DNA from: Achromobacter mucicolens
Lineage (GTDB): Bacteria > Pseudomonadota > Gammaproteobacteria > Burkholderiales > Burkholderiaceae_B
Reading direction: 5' to 3'
Length of the DNA: 64,000 nucleotides
Assembly: GCF_902859725.1 (NCBI RefSeq)
Contig: NZ_CADIJP010000002.1
Coordinates: forward strand, 310,001-374,000
The position numbers were made by a program, and so were the translations under genes. Shown here piece after piece: positions 1 through 8,267 of the stretch; position 1 is the stretch's first letter, and each line of letters starts with the position of its first letter. The notes below the pieces were generated by a model that saw only the letters and a program-made list of their open reading frames with translations, was not told where the DNA came from and searched no databases.

Positions 1-1
1 G

Positions 2-436
2 CTGTGGTCGGGCCTGGTCACGCTGTGGCGCCAACCGCGCCAGCTCGGCCTGCAGCTCGAATTCGAGGGCAAGTCGCGCAGCTTGACGTCGCCGACGCTG
101 GTGGTGGGCAACAACAAACTGCAGCTTGAACATATCGGCATCGAAAACGACGGGCTCGATCGGAACCAACTGGTCGCCATGGCGGCGCGGCCCGTCGGCA
201 CGCTGGCGCTCTATGGCCTGCTGGTGCGGGGCCTTCTAAGCCGGCTGGGCGAGGCCGAGAACGTGATCAATTTCGCGTTCGACAAGCTCACCGTTGGGGT
301 GCGCGGGCGCCGCCGGGTCAAGGTGGCGATGGACGGCGAAATCTCCTGGATGGACACGCCGCTCGAATTCAAGGTGGCGACCGATCGCCTACCCCTCGTG
401 GTGCCGGCGGATCCCGAGTTCCTGGACCGCTCATGA
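2..436 (+). CDS. Diacylglycerol/lipid kinase family protein, C-terminal part (gene starts before the window)
   Basis: The frame is open from the first bases and ends at a TGA at 434-436. Only the last ~144 residues are inside the window. They match the C-terminal beta-sandwich domain of the YegS/DagK lipid-kinase superfamily: a VGNN segment followed by a long stretch ending in the typical 'MDGE' turn (VAMDGEISWMDTP) and short terminal strands. The N-terminal nucleotide-binding domain lies outside the window, so the substrate cannot be judged. The stop codon overlaps the ATG of the metallophosphoesterase (ATGA), so the two are probably translationally coupled. Confidence 0.75.
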   Translation: MWSGLVTLWRQPRQLGLQLEFEGKSRSLTSPTLVVGNNKLQLEHIGIENDGLDRNQLVAMAARPVGTLALYGLLVRGLLSRLGEAENVINFAFDKLTVGVRGRRRVKVAMDGEISWMDTPLEFKVATDRLPLVVPADPEFLDRS

Positions 437-1224
437 CGCGGATCCTGCATCTGTCCGATACCCATTTCGGCACCGAGCGCAAGGCGGTCATTGAAGCTGT
501 ACTGGATCTGGCGCGGCAACTGTCGCCCGATCTCGTGGTCCTCAGCGGCGACATCACCCAGCGCGCGCGCCGCAGCCAGTTCGCCGCCGCCCGCCGTTTC
601 ATCGAGCGCCTGGCGCTGCCCGTGCTGGCGGTGCCCGGCAATCACGATATCCCGCTGTTCAACGTCTTTCTACGGGCGCTCAATCCGTACGGCAACTACA
701 AGCGCGCGCTCGGACCGATCCTCGAGCCCGTGTTCGAGAACGACGGCGTGCTGGCAATCGGCGTGAACACCACGCGGCCAAAGCGCCACAAGGACGGCGA
801 GATCTCCGACGCCCAGATCACCCGGGTCGCCCAGCGGCTGCGCCAAGCGCGGCCGGGGCAGTTGCGGATCGTCGTGGCGCACCACCCGGTGCGCGCCAAG
901 GTCGAATCCGACCTGTCCAACCTGCTGATCGGCCGCGAGCGCGCGCTCGCGGCGTGGGCGCAGGCGGGCGTCGACCTGGTGCTGGGCGGTCACATACACT
1001 TGCCCTACGTGCTGCCGCTGACCGCGCCGACGGGGCCGGCCGGCTGGATCGTCCAGGCCGGAACGACCTGTTCGCACCGCGTCCGGGGCACCGTGCCAAA
1101 TTCGCTGGGCGTGATCACCCGCACCGAAGAGGACGGCCAGCAGGTCTGCCACGTCGAGCGCTGGGACTATGCGGCCGGCGCGCACGCGTTCGCACCCGTC
1201 GACAAGACGCTGGTCTCGCTGTAG
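433..1224 (+). CDS. Calcineurin-like metallophosphoesterase (263 aa)
   Basis: All dimetal-site motifs of the calcineurin-like superfamily appear in order: D-x-H near residue 9 (SDTHFG), GD at residues 39-40 (SGDITQ), GNHD at 69-72 (PGNHD), a lone histidine in VAHHPV, and GHIH near residue 188 (GGHIHLPY). The length and motif spacing resemble the class III cyclic-nucleotide phosphodiesterase-like and related cytosolic phosphoesterases. The substrate is not determinable. There is no signal peptide. The ATG overlaps the lipid-kinase stop by four bases, and the PAP2 gene follows 46 nt downstream, suggesting a three-gene unit acting on phosphorylated (perhaps lipid) substrates. That role is inference. 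Confidence 0.85.
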   Translation: MTRILHLSDTHFGTERKAVIEAVLDLARQLSPDLVVLSGDITQRARRSQFAAARRFIERLALPVLAVPGNHDIPLFNVFLRALNPYGNYKRALGPILEPVFENDGVLAIGVNTTRPKRHKDGEISDAQITRVAQRLRQARPGQLRIVVAHHPVRAKVESDLSNLLIGRERALAAWAQAGVDLVLGGHIHLPYVLPLTAPTGPAGWIVQAGTTCSHRVRGTVPNSLGVITRTEEDGQQVCHVERWDYAAGAHAFAPVDKTLVSL

Positions 1225-1270
1225 TAGTGCGCGCGTTCTTCCGCGCGATTTTCTTTTTGATGGCGCACAC

Positions 1271-2038
1271 ATGACCGATGTCTACGCGGCATGGGCCGCG
1301 GCCCATGCCTTCTCGTTGTTTATCGCGCTGCCGCTGCTGGCCGGCGGCGCGGCGCTGCTGTTCATGCGGTGCCACGGCCGGTTGTCCCGCAATGGCCGCG
1401 CCGCGCTGTTTGCCGGCGTGGCCGGCGTGTCGTTCGTTCTGTTTCTCACGTTGGCCCTGGCCGTCGAAAGCCGTGGCGCCGTGGTGGAGTTCGACAGCGC
1501 GCTGGCCGATGCGCTCAGCATGTCCATGTCCACGTCGATGCTGTGGCTGCTGTCCTGGATCACGTACCTGGGCGACCGCAACCTGCTCACCGTCGTCGCC
1601 GTGCTGATGACGACTGCGCTGTTATGGCGCGGGCTGTGGCAGCTTGCGCTCTTTTGCGCCATCGCGACCGGCCTGAACGGCGCGCTCAACTGGCTGTTCA
1701 AGCACACCTTCGAACGCGTGCGCCCCGATCACGACCACGGCTATGCCATGGCGACCGGCTGGAGTTTTCCCAGCGGCCACGCCTCCGCCGCCATGGCCGT
1801 CTACGGCACGGCGTGCTACCTGATGTGGCGGTTTTCCCCGCCCGCGTGGCGCCTGCCCTGCGTGGCGTTCATGGCCGCGCTCATCATGGCCATCGGCCTT
1901 AGCCGCATCCTCTTGCAGGTGCATTTCGCGAGCGACGTCGTGGCCGGGTTCGCCGTCAGCCTCGGTTGGCTGGTCCTGTGCGTGGCGGCCGTCGAGCGGC
2001 TGCACGTGTCAGGCCGGTGGGTTCAGCGCGTCCAGTAA
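1271..2038 (+). CDS. PAP2-family membrane phosphatase (255 aa)
   Basis: The three signature blocks of type 2 phosphatidic acid phosphatases are complete: K144-x6-R151-P152 (KHTFERVRP), P167-S-G-H170, and S211-R212-x5-H218-x3-D222. H170 and H218 are the expected catalytic pair. Several hydrophobic segments make it an inner-membrane protein with the active site expected on the periplasmic face. I chose the ATG at 1271. The frame is open further upstream, but that part would overlap the phosphoesterase gene and is not PAP2-like. The last 30 nt overlap the end of the convergent Rossmann-protein gene. Likely substrates are lipid phosphates or undecaprenyl pyrophosphate, which the sequence cannot separate. 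Confidence 0.85.
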   Translation: MTDVYAAWAAAHAFSLFIALPLLAGGAALLFMRCHGRLSRNGRAALFAGVAGVSFVLFLTLALAVESRGAVVEFDSALADALSMSMSTSMLWLLSWITYLGDRNLLTVVAVLMTTALLWRGLWQLALFCAIATGLNGALNWLFKHTFERVRPDHDHGYAMATGWSFPSGHASAAMAVYGTACYLMWRFSPPAWRLPCVAFMAALIMAIGLSRILLQVHFASDVVAGFAVSLGWLVLCVAAVERLHVSGRWVQRVQ

Positions 2039-2443
2039 GCGAGCCTCTACGCCAGCCGAATCGCACGCCTGCAACGGCGCGCAGGCATAACGTCCCCCCG
2101 CGCTGGCAATGGCGCGGTCCAGCTGCCGCATCCGGTCGGCCGGCGGCGGATCCAGGTCGATGATCAGCTTCCCGGCGATGGGCGCCGTGACCTGCCCGTC
2201 GCTGAAGCGTTCCAGCGTGCGATCGATCTCGCGCTCGCGGGGCAGGGCCAGCACGATGGTGTCGGATTCCGCCAGGGCTTCGCGCGCCGACGTCGCCAGC
2301 GTCGCGTTGCCGCGGAAGGCTTCGCATCGGTCCGCCTCGATGTCATAAAGCGTCAGCGCAATGTCGGGATCGGCGGCCAGCAGCCGCCGCGCAGCCAGCG
2401 TGCCGATCCTGCCCATGCCGACGATGCTGACGCGCGGACTCAT
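2009..2443 (-). CDS. Short NAD(P)-binding Rossmann protein (144 aa), like the N-terminal domain of 3-hydroxyisobutyrate dehydrogenases
   Basis: The N-terminus carries a dinucleotide-binding glycine motif (IVGMGRIG) followed by an acidic residue after beta-2 (LYDIEAD), then 'TIVLALP' and 'LIIDLDPP'. This is the order found in the NAD-binding domain of the 6-phosphogluconate / 3-hydroxyisobutyrate dehydrogenase superfamily. Full-length members have ~290 residues with an all-helical C-terminal domain that carries the catalytic lysine. This protein stops at 144 residues, just after the position of the substrate-loop region, so it should lack dehydrogenase activity of the usual kind. The ATG at 2443 overlaps the thioesterase stop (ATGA). 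Function unknown. Confidence 0.65.
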   Translation of the reverse strand: MSPRVSIVGMGRIGTLAARRLLAADPDIALTLYDIEADRCEAFRGNATLATSAREALAESDTIVLALPREREIDRTLERFSDGQVTAPIAGKLIIDLDPPPADRMRQLDRAIASAGGRYACAPLQACDSAGVEARLLDALNPPA

Positions 2444-2883
2444 GGCTTGGGCACCGACCACGTGCTCACGATATGGGCGACCGGCTTGTCCGAACCTTCT
2501 CCCGTCAGCACGACCTCTCCGGCGCTTAGGCGGCCCACCTTCAGCAGGCGGGCATGAGCATGGATTGCGCCCGCCGGGCTCTTGCGCAGGAAATTGATGG
2601 TCAGGCTGGCCGTGACCGCATGCGCCTGGCCGGTGGCGCCCACGACCGCCGCATACATGGCCAGGTCGGCAAGCCCCATCAGCATCGGTCCGGCCACGAT
2701 GCCGCCCAGCCGCTGGTGCGTGTCCCGGGCGGGCAGCACGGCGTGCGCCGTGCCGTGGCCGATGTGCAGCACGTCGATTCCCAGCAGCATCGAGAACGGG
2801 TGCTGGTCGGCCAGCAGCACGTGAAAGTCGGCAAGGCTGATCAGCGGCGCGTGGCCGTCGGCGGCTAGGGCGGTTGCGGTCAT
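2440..2883 (-). CDS. PaaI-like hotdog-fold thioesterase (147 aa)
   Basis: The protein has the length and pattern of PaaI/YbgC-type acyl-CoA thioesterases: an N-terminal helix region, 'HRLGG'-like segment (HQRLGGIVAGPMLMGLADLAM) where the helix of the hotdog fold lies, and the strand 'AVTASLTINFLRKSPAG' followed by 'LLKVGRLSAGEVVLTGEGSDKPVAHIVSTW'. The ATG at 2883 overlaps the stop of the upstream tetR (ATGA) and its own stop overlaps the next ATG. The frame extends upstream, but only within tetR. Probable hydrolysis of an acyl- or aryl-CoA; the substrate is not visible. Co-expression with a TetR regulator suggests induction by an acyl compound. Confidence 0.8.
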   Translation of the reverse strand: MTATALAADGHAPLISLADFHVLLADQHPFSMLLGIDVLHIGHGTAHAVLPARDTHQRLGGIVAGPMLMGLADLAMYAAVVGATGQAHAVTASLTINFLRKSPAGAIHAHARLLKVGRLSAGEVVLTGEGSDKPVAHIVSTWSVPKP

Positions 2884-3494
2884 CGTTGCTCCAGGGCGAG
2901 GCAATAGTTGTCCAGCAGCGCGTCGGCCTGCTGGCCCAGGGATTTGAGACGGCGCGTGTGCAGCAGCAGCAACAGCCCCATCAGGTAGGTGAATACATTC
3001 ATCTGCTCGGCCTGCACGGTCTCGTCCCGCCATCCTTTCGTGCGCGACAACGCCTGGCCGATGAGATCGATGGATTGCCGCAGTCGGGAATTGAGCTTCT
3101 CGTCCATGTCGCGGCCCAATCCGCGCGGCCCAAGTCCCTGGAACAGGTACAGCCCCAGGGAAAAATCCGTGCGCCGCTCGGCGTAGTAACCGAAGAACGC
3201 GCGGATCACGCCGCGCGCGGCCGATTGCGGCGCTTCGGCCTGTTCGGCTCGCTCCAGGTGCGCGTGCAGCCGCTGCAGCGATTCGTCCAGCAGTTCGCCA
3301 TAAAGCGCTTCCTTGCCCGCAAACCACGGATAGATGGCGCCCGTCGTGCAGCCGGCTTCCTTCGCAATCGCCCGGATCGTCGTTTTTTCAAGTCCGTCGC
3401 GCTCGAAGACGCGCTGCGCGGCGTCCAGGATGATCTGCCGGCGCAGGGCGCTGAGTCGTTCGTTTCGGTCGGCGCGAGGGGAGGGGGTGGACAT
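2880..3494 (-). CDS. TetR/AcrR-family transcriptional regulator (204 aa)
   Basis: The N-terminal ~60 residues form a clear TetR helix-turn-helix: IILDAAQRVFERDG, then TTIRAIAKEAGCTTGAIYPWFAGKEALYGELL. The remaining ~140 residues form the helical ligand-binding/dimer domain, which has no recognisable subfamily label. I chose the ATG at 3494 (MSTPSPRAD). In-frame starts further upstream (ATG 3527, TTG 3551) would add a non-conserved tail that reaches into the upstream palindrome. It is the first gene of a coupled three-gene operon and probably represses it by binding the palindrome at 3545-3557. Confidence 0.85.
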   Translation of the reverse strand: MSTPSPRADRNERLSALRRQIILDAAQRVFERDGLEKTTIRAIAKEAGCTTGAIYPWFAGKEALYGELLDESLQRLHAHLERAEQAEAPQSAARGVIRAFFGYYAERRTDFSLGLYLFQGLGPRGLGRDMDEKLNSRLRQSIDLIGQALSRTKGWRDETVQAEQMNVFTYLMGLLLLLHTRRLKSLGQQADALLDNYCLALEQR

Positions 3495-3544
3495 GGGGCT
3501 GGGCGTCTGTTCGATGCCACCAATCATATCGACGATTTTTATTA

Positions 3545-3557
3545 ATAACAATGTTAT
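3545..3557. promoter_or_regulatory. Candidate TetR operator: perfect 6-1-6 palindrome ATAACA-A-TGTTAT
   Basis: A perfect inverted repeat of 6-bp arms with a one-base centre lies 50 bp upstream of the tetR start codon, in an A/T-rich patch that stands out from the GC-rich surroundings. Size, symmetry and position fit an autoregulatory operator of a TetR-family repressor. No binding data; the assignment is inferred from position. Confidence 0.5.
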
Positions 3558-3950
3558 CCAGTCGGGACTTGGCTACGATGATCAGTAGGGCCGGCGTCAT
3601 CGCGGCCGCCTCCGTTTTTCGCCGGATGGCCGCCGGAACCGTGAAGAAAGTTGCGCGACAAATGGGTTTTGGAATTGCCCGGAAAATTGGGGGCAGGGCC
3701 GAAAGTCGCATGGTTGCGCGCTCGGGCTTTTCGGTAAGGGAAAGCCCTAGCGTTGCCGGGCAAGCATCAGCGGGATGTTGCAACTTCCCAACAAGCCTGT
3801 CGCAAACCTGCACTTTTCTGATGCCGACCATAGCCAGCCCCCCCGATTTTTGATGCAATAGCGTCAACTTCCCTTCGCGGAGTTAGGGGGGCGGCAGGCT
3901 GGTTTGCTGGATTGCTGCTCTTGTCACTCAAATCAACGGAGATTTCTTAA
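3558..3950. other. 393-bp non-coding region upstream of the porin gene
   Basis: I see no convincing gene here. Short open frames exist on both strands but lack protein-like character. A modest hairpin (GGGCTTT at 3724-3730, 10-nt loop, AAAGCCC at 3741-3747) is present. The porin ribosome-binding site ACGGAGA is at 3936-3942, eight bases before the ATG. The length allows a long regulated porin leader or a promoter with upstream regulator sites. No clear -35/-10 pair could be fixed by eye. Confidence 0.5.
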
Positions 3951-5078
3951 ATGAAAAAGACTCTGCTCGCTGCCGCCCTGCTCGCCGGTTTCGCCGGTGT
4001 CGCCCAGGCAGAAACGTCTGTCACCCTGTACGGCATCATCGACACGGGCCTCGGCTACAACAAGATCAGCGGCGGTACTGATGCCCAAAACGGCAGCCGT
4101 TTTGGCATGATCAACGGCGTCCAGAACGGTTCGCGCTGGGGTCTGCGTGGTTCGGAAGATCTGGGTGACGGCCTGCGCGCTGTTTTCCAACTGGAATCGG
4201 GCTTCAACTCGGGTAACGGCACCTCCGCTCAAGGTGGTCGTCTGTTCGGCCGTCAAGCCACCGTCGGTCTGGCCAGCGACAGCTGGGGTCAACTGGACTT
4301 CGGTCGTCAAACCAACATCGCGTCGAAGTACTTCGGCTCGATCGATCCGTTCGGCGCTGGCTTCGGTCAAGCCAACATCGGCGTTGGCATGAGCGCTGCT
4401 AACACGCAACGCTACGACAACATGGTCATGTATCAGACCCCGTCGTTCAGCGGCTTCCAGTTCGGCGTTGGCTACTCGTTCAGCGCTGACGACACCAAGG
4501 GTTCGGAAACCGGCTTCAAGACCGCCGACAACACCCGCGCCATCACGACCGGTCTGCGCTACGTCAACGGCCCGCTGAACGTCGCTCTGTCGTACGACCA
4601 GCTGAACGCCTCGAACCGTCTGCCGACCGAGTCGACCGATGCCACCCCGCGTATGTACGCCATCGGCGGTTCGTACGACTTTGAAGTCGTGAAGCTGGCT
4701 CTGGCCTACGCTCGCACGACCGACGGTTGGTTCGCCGGCCAAGGCACCGCCACCAGCACCATCGGTGGTGGCTCGAGCTCCGTGAACTTCGGCAACAACC
4801 TGTTTGCTGACGGCTTCAAGGCTAACTCGTACCTGGTTGGTCTGTCGGCCCCGATCGGCGGCGCTTCGAACATCTTCGGTTCGTGGCAGCGTGTTGATCC
4901 GTCGAACGACAAGCTGACGGGTGATGATTCCAACATGAACATCTACTCGCTGGGCTACACCTACGACCTGTCCAAGCGCACCAACCTGTACGCTTACGGT
5001 TCGTACGCCACGAACTACGCGTTCCTGAACGACCTGAAGTCGACCGCTGTCGGCGTCGGTGTCCGTCACCGCTTCTAA
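3951..5078 (+). CDS. Gram-negative general porin (375 aa)
   Basis: The protein has a signal peptide ending in AQA (MKKTLLAAALLAGFAGVAQA), then ETSVTLYGIIDTGLGY, the standard first strand of betaproteobacterial trimeric porins. The conserved 'SRWGLRGSEDLGDGLRAVFQLESGF' region follows (written here in parts: SRWGLRGSEDLG, DGLRAVFQLESGF). The C-terminus is HRF, the aromatic ending recognised by the BAM machinery. It forms a 16-strand outer-membrane channel for small solutes. Codon use is strongly biased (GGT, CGT, CTG, AAC), unlike the neighbouring genes, as expected for a very highly expressed protein. It has a good ribosome-binding site and stands alone, followed by strong hairpins. Confidence 0.92.
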   Translation: MKKTLLAAALLAGFAGVAQAETSVTLYGIIDTGLGYNKISGGTDAQNGSRFGMINGVQNGSRWGLRGSEDLGDGLRAVFQLESGFNSGNGTSAQGGRLFGRQATVGLASDSWGQLDFGRQTNIASKYFGSIDPFGAGFGQANIGVGMSAANTQRYDNMVMYQTPSFSGFQFGVGYSFSADDTKGSETGFKTADNTRAITTGLRYVNGPLNVALSYDQLNASNRLPTESTDATPRMYAIGGSYDFEVVKLALAYARTTDGWFAGQGTATSTIGGGSSSVNFGNNLFADGFKANSYLVGLSAPIGGASNIFGSWQRVDPSNDKLTGDDSNMNIYSLGYTYDLSKRTNLYAYGSYATNYAFLNDLKSTAVGVGVRHRF

Positions 5079-5120
5079 TCCAATGCAGGGCGCAAGCCCT
5101 GTCTGGATTTAAAGCAAAGT

Positions 5121-5174
5121 CGAACGGGCCTCGGCCCGTTCGCATAAACCACCCTTTTGGGGGTGGTTTTTTTT
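5121..5174 (+). terminator. Double hairpin with intrinsic terminator after the porin gene
   Basis: The first hairpin has 10-bp arms, CGAACGGGCC (5121-5130) and GGCCCGTTCG (5133-5142). The second has AAACCACCC (5146-5154), loop TTTTGG, and GGGTGGTTT (5161-5169), running into eight Ts (5167-5174). The second is a textbook intrinsic terminator. It separates porin transcription from the nuo operon. Confidence 0.9.
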
Positions 5175-5372
5175 CGTCTGCTGACTGAATTCGTGCATAC
5201 TACGGCTTCGTGCTCATCAAGCCGTGTATCCTTCGAAGTACGCCGACGAAAGCTGCGATTGTTCCATTTGAGGAATGTAGTCTTTCGCCTGCTATTCAAG
5301 CTACAGAGTTCAGCCGGAAGTAACCGCGCGAATGCTACAATCCTAAGGTTTGCGCATTTGACGGACGCCTGA
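5175..5372 (+). promoter_or_regulatory. Probable nuo operon promoter/leader region
   Basis: This 198-bp gap between the porin terminator and nuoA must hold the promoter of the complex I operon. A TACAAT hexamer at 5336-5341 is a fair -10 box 31 bp before the nuoA ATG, but no convincing -35 lies at the right distance, so the exact promoter is uncertain. I looked for a tRNA gene here and found none. Confidence 0.4.
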
Positions 5373-5732
5373 ATGAACCTGCAACAGTATTTTCCCGTCC
5401 TGCTGTTTATCGTAGTGGCCACCCTTATCGGGTTCGCGCTTCTAACGGCCGGCTCCCTCCTTGGTCCGCGGCGTCCTTACGCTGAGAAGCTCTCGCCTTA
5501 CGAGTGCGGCTTCGAAGCGTTTGAAGATGCACGCATGAAGTTTGACGTGCGCTACTACCTCGTGGCGATCCTGTTCATTCTTTTCGACCTGGAAATCGCG
5601 TTCCTGTTTCCGTGGGCCATCGCCCAGGGCACCGTCGGACTCGTCGGTTTCTGGACGGTCATGGTTTTCCTCGCCGTGTTGACCGTCGGCTTCATCTACG
5701 AATGGAAAAAGGGCGCGCTGGATTGGGAGTGA
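5373..5732 (+). CDS. nuoA: NADH-quinone oxidoreductase subunit A (119 aa)
   Basis: Membrane subunit of complex I (ND3 homologue) with three hydrophobic helices: residues ~8-30, ~60-85 and ~90-110. The conserved loop '[29 protein letters not shown]' region is present ([23 protein letters not shown]), including the cysteine of the ND3 quinone-site loop. Length is normal. It is the first gene of a 15-gene operon and sits at the junction of the peripheral and membrane arms near the quinone site. Confidence 0.95.
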   Translation: MNLQQYFPVLLFIVVATLIGFALLTAGSLLGPRRPYAEKLSPYECGFEAFEDARMKFDVRYYLVAILFILFDLEIAFLFPWAIAQGTVGLVGFWTVMVFLAVLTVGFIYEWKKGALDWE

Positions 5733-5771
5733 CCTCCGGGTTCATTTCACAGCACGCTATCAGAGACGAAT

Positions 5772-6248
5772 ATGGCTATAGACGGCATTCTCAAGCAAGG
5801 GTTCATCACCACCAGCGCCGACAAGTTCCTGAACTGGGCGAAGACCGGTTCGATGTGGCCCATGACCTTTGGTCTGGCCTGTTGCGCGGTTGAGATGATG
5901 CACGCGGGCGCGGCCCGCTACGACCTGGACCAGTTCGGCATCATCTTCCGGCCCAGTCCCCGCCAGTCCGATCTCATGATCGTGGCCGGCACCTTGTGCA
6001 ACAAGATGGCGCCGGCGCTGCGCAAGGTCTACGACCAGATGCCCGAGCCGCGCTGGGTGGTTTCCATGGGCTCCTGTGCCAATGGCGGCGGCTACTACCA
6101 CTACTCGTATTCGGTGGTCCGTGGCTGCGATCGCATCGTACCGGTAGACGTCTACGTGCCGGGCTGCCCGCCCACGGCCGAGGCGCTGGTCTACGGCTTG
6201 CTGCAAATGCAGAACAAGATCCGTCTGACCAACACGATTGCGCGCTGA
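5772..6248 (+). CDS. nuoB: NADH-quinone oxidoreductase subunit B (158 aa)
   Basis: Carries the ligands for the terminal [4Fe-4S] cluster N2: the adjacent cysteines in CCAVEMMHA, the cysteine in [17 protein letters not shown], and the cysteine in [13 protein letters not shown]. It passes electrons to ubiquinone at the NuoB/NuoD interface. Length is normal for the family. Its downstream gap to nuoC (81 nt) is the longest in the operon and contains a strong hairpin. Confidence 0.95.
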   Translation: MAIDGILKQGFITTSADKFLNWAKTGSMWPMTFGLACCAVEMMHAGAARYDLDQFGIIFRPSPRQSDLMIVAGTLCNKMAPALRKVYDQMPEPRWVVSMGSCANGGGYYHYSYSVVRGCDRIVPVDVYVPGCPPTAEALVYGLLQMQNKIRLTNTIAR

Positions 6249-6258
6249 TGCTTCGTCC

Positions 6259-6291
6259 GGTTCGGCGGCAGGCCTCAAGCCGCCGCGAACC
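6259..6291 (+). other. Intercistronic hairpin between nuoB and nuoC
   Basis: GGTTCGGCGGC (6259-6269), a 9-nt loop, then GCCGCCGCGAACC (6279-6291) pair with one two-base bulge. There is no T-run, so it is not a terminator. It may be an RNase processing or stability element in the nuo message. This is inference from structure only. Confidence 0.5.
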
Positions 6292-6329
6292 TTGCGAAAC
6301 CAGCGTATCGGTTCACCTAAGCGTACAAG

Positions 6330-6956
6330 ATGATGACCAGGCTCGAATCCCTGAAAAACAATTTGCAGACCACCCTCGGCACGGACATCGCGCTGACCGA
6401 GGCGCTGGGCGAGCTGACGCTCGAAGTGCCCGCGGAGCAGTGGTTCTCCGTCTGCAACAAGCTGCGCACCGAAGCCGGCCTGCGCTTTGAAACCTGTATC
6501 GACCTCTGCGGCGTCGACTACCTGACCTGGGGCAACGGCACGCGCCAGCTGCCCGAGGAAACGAACGCCCGCATCCACCGCTCGCGCTACGCTGTCGTGG
6601 CGCACCTGCTCTCCATCGAGAACAACTGGCGGCTGCGTGTGCGCACCTGGGCTGCCGACGACGAGTTCCCCATGGTCGCCTCGCTGATCGAGTGCTGGCC
6701 CACGGTCGGCTGGTTCGAGCGCGAAGCCTTCGACCTGTACGGCATTGTCTTCGAAGGCCACCCGGACCTGCGCCGCATCCTGACCGACTACGGCTTCATC
6801 GGCCATCCCTTCCGCAAGGACTTCCCGCTGTCGGGCACCGTCGAAATGCGCTACGACCCCGAACAACGGCGCGTCATTTACCAGCCGGTCACGATCGATC
6901 CGCGCGAGATCACCCCGCGCGTGGTGCGCGAAGACACCTACGGCATGGGGCGTTGA
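6330..6956 (+). CDS. nuoC: NADH-quinone oxidoreductase subunit C (208 aa)
   Basis: Peripheral-arm subunit homologous to the mitochondrial 30-kDa subunit. The signature 'ERE[AS][31 protein letters not shown]' is visible in parts ([40 protein letters not shown]). It is a separate protein here, not a NuoCD fusion as in Escherichia coli. Two ATGs lie side by side at 6330 and 6333; either could start translation. Its stop is three bases before nuoD. Confidence 0.95.
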   Translation: MMTRLESLKNNLQTTLGTDIALTEALGELTLEVPAEQWFSVCNKLRTEAGLRFETCIDLCGVDYLTWGNGTRQLPEETNARIHRSRYAVVAHLLSIENNWRLRVRTWAADDEFPMVASLIECWPTVGWFEREAFDLYGIVFEGHPDLRRILTDYGFIGHPFRKDFPLSGTVEMRYDPEQRRVIYQPVTIDPREITPRVVREDTYGMGR

Positions 6957-6959
6957 ATC

Positions 6960-8216
6960 ATGGCAGACATCAAGAACTACACCCTGAACTTCGGTCCTCA
7001 ACACCCGGCCGCGCACGGCGTGCTGCGTCTGGTGCTCGAGCTTGACGGCGAAGTCATCCAGCGCGCCGACCCGCATATCGGCCTGCTGCATCGCGCCACC
7101 GAAAAGCTGGCCGAACACAAGACCTACATCCAGGCGCTGCCCTACATGGACCGCCTGGACTACGTGTCCATGATGTGCAACGAGCACGCCTACGTCATGG
7201 CCATCGAAAAGCTGCTGGGCGTCGAAGCCCCGCTGCGCGCGCAGTACATCCGCGTGATGTTCGATGAAATCACCCGCCTCTTGAACCACCTGATGTCGCT
7301 GGGTTCGCACGCGCTCGACGTGGGCGCCATGGCGGTGTTCCTGTATGCCTTCCGTGAACGCGAAGATCTGATGGACTGCTACGAAGCGGTGTCGGGCGCG
7401 CGCATGCACGCGGCCTACTACCGTCCGGGCGGCGTCTACCGTGACCTGCCGGATTCCATGCCGCAGTACGGCGACTCCAGCAAGTACCGCGGCGACAAGG
7501 AAATCCGCGCCATGAACGACGCGCGTTCGGGCTCGCTGCTGGATTTCATCGAAGACTTCACCAACCGTTTCCCGGCCTGCGTCGACGAGTACGAAACGCT
7601 GCTCACCGACAACCGCATCTGGAAGCAGCGCCTGGTCGGCATCGGCGTGGTCGATCCCGATCGCGCCAAGGCGCTGGGCTTCACCGGCCCGATGCTGCGT
7701 GGCTCGGGCGTCGCATGGGACCTGCGCAAGATGCAGCCCTACGAAGTCTACGACCTGCTTGATTTCGACATCCCCGTGGGTGTCAACGGCGATTGCTACG
7801 ACCGCTACCTGGTCCGCGTCGCCGAGATGCGCCAGAGCAATCGCATCATCCGCCAGTGCGTGGAATGGCTGCGCAACAATCCCGGCCCGGTCATGATCGA
7901 GAATCACAAGATCGCCCCGCCGTCGCGCACCGCCATGAAGACCAACATGGAAGAGCTGATCCATCACTTCAAGCTCTTCACCGAAGGTTTCCACGTGCCT
8001 CCGGGCGAGGCGTACGCCTCGGTCGAGCATCCGAAGGGCGAATTCGGCATCTATCTGGTGTCCGACGGCGCCAACAAGCCCTACCGCCTGAAGATTCGGG
8101 CGCCCGGCTTTGTCCACCTGCAATCGCTGGATGAAATGTCGCGCGGCCACATGATCGCCGACGCCGTCACCATCATTGGCACGCAGGACATCGTTTTCGG
8201 CGAGATCGATCGCTGA
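6960..8216 (+). CDS. nuoD: NADH-quinone oxidoreductase subunit D (418 aa)
   Basis: 49-kDa-type subunit related to the large subunit of NiFe hydrogenases. It opens with the family pattern [15 protein letters not shown] and contains [25 protein letters not shown] (in parts [22 protein letters not shown]), which supplies the quinone-site histidine and tyrosine. The C-terminus FGEIDR is the standard ending. With NuoB it forms the ubiquinone-binding cavity. Length is as expected. Confidence 0.96.
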   Translation: MADIKNYTLNFGPQHPAAHGVLRLVLELDGEVIQRADPHIGLLHRATEKLAEHKTYIQALPYMDRLDYVSMMCNEHAYVMAIEKLLGVEAPLRAQYIRVMFDEITRLLNHLMSLGSHALDVGAMAVFLYAFREREDLMDCYEAVSGARMHAAYYRPGGVYRDLPDSMPQYGDSSKYRGDKEIRAMNDARSGSLLDFIEDFTNRFPACVDEYETLLTDNRIWKQRLVGIGVVDPDRAKALGFTGPMLRGSGVAWDLRKMQPYEVYDLLDFDIPVGVNGDCYDRYLVRVAEMRQSNRIIRQCVEWLRNNPGPVMIENHKIAPPSRTAMKTNMEELIHHFKLFTEGFHVPPGEAYASVEHPKGEFGIYLVSDGANKPYRLKIRAPGFVHLQSLDEMSRGHMIADAVTIIGTQDIVFGEIDR

Positions 8217-8267
8217 TCATCCGCCCCAGACAGTCACGAGCACGCCCGCATAACCCGGATTCAAACT

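Noticed and set aside
3551-3853. A 100-codon plus-strand open frame between tetR and the porin
   Set aside because: No ribosome-binding site, arginine/alanine-rich composition of random GC-rich sequence, and its start lies in the tetR palindrome.
3933-5069. Minus-strand open frame of 378 codons opposite the porin
   Set aside because: Mirrors the porin's strong codon bias; the plus strand has a signal peptide, ribosome-binding site and terminator.
5175-5372. A tRNA gene upstream of nuoA, which I half expected from other betaproteobacteria
   Set aside because: No cloverleaf, no TTC-type T-loop and no CCA end could be found in the gap.
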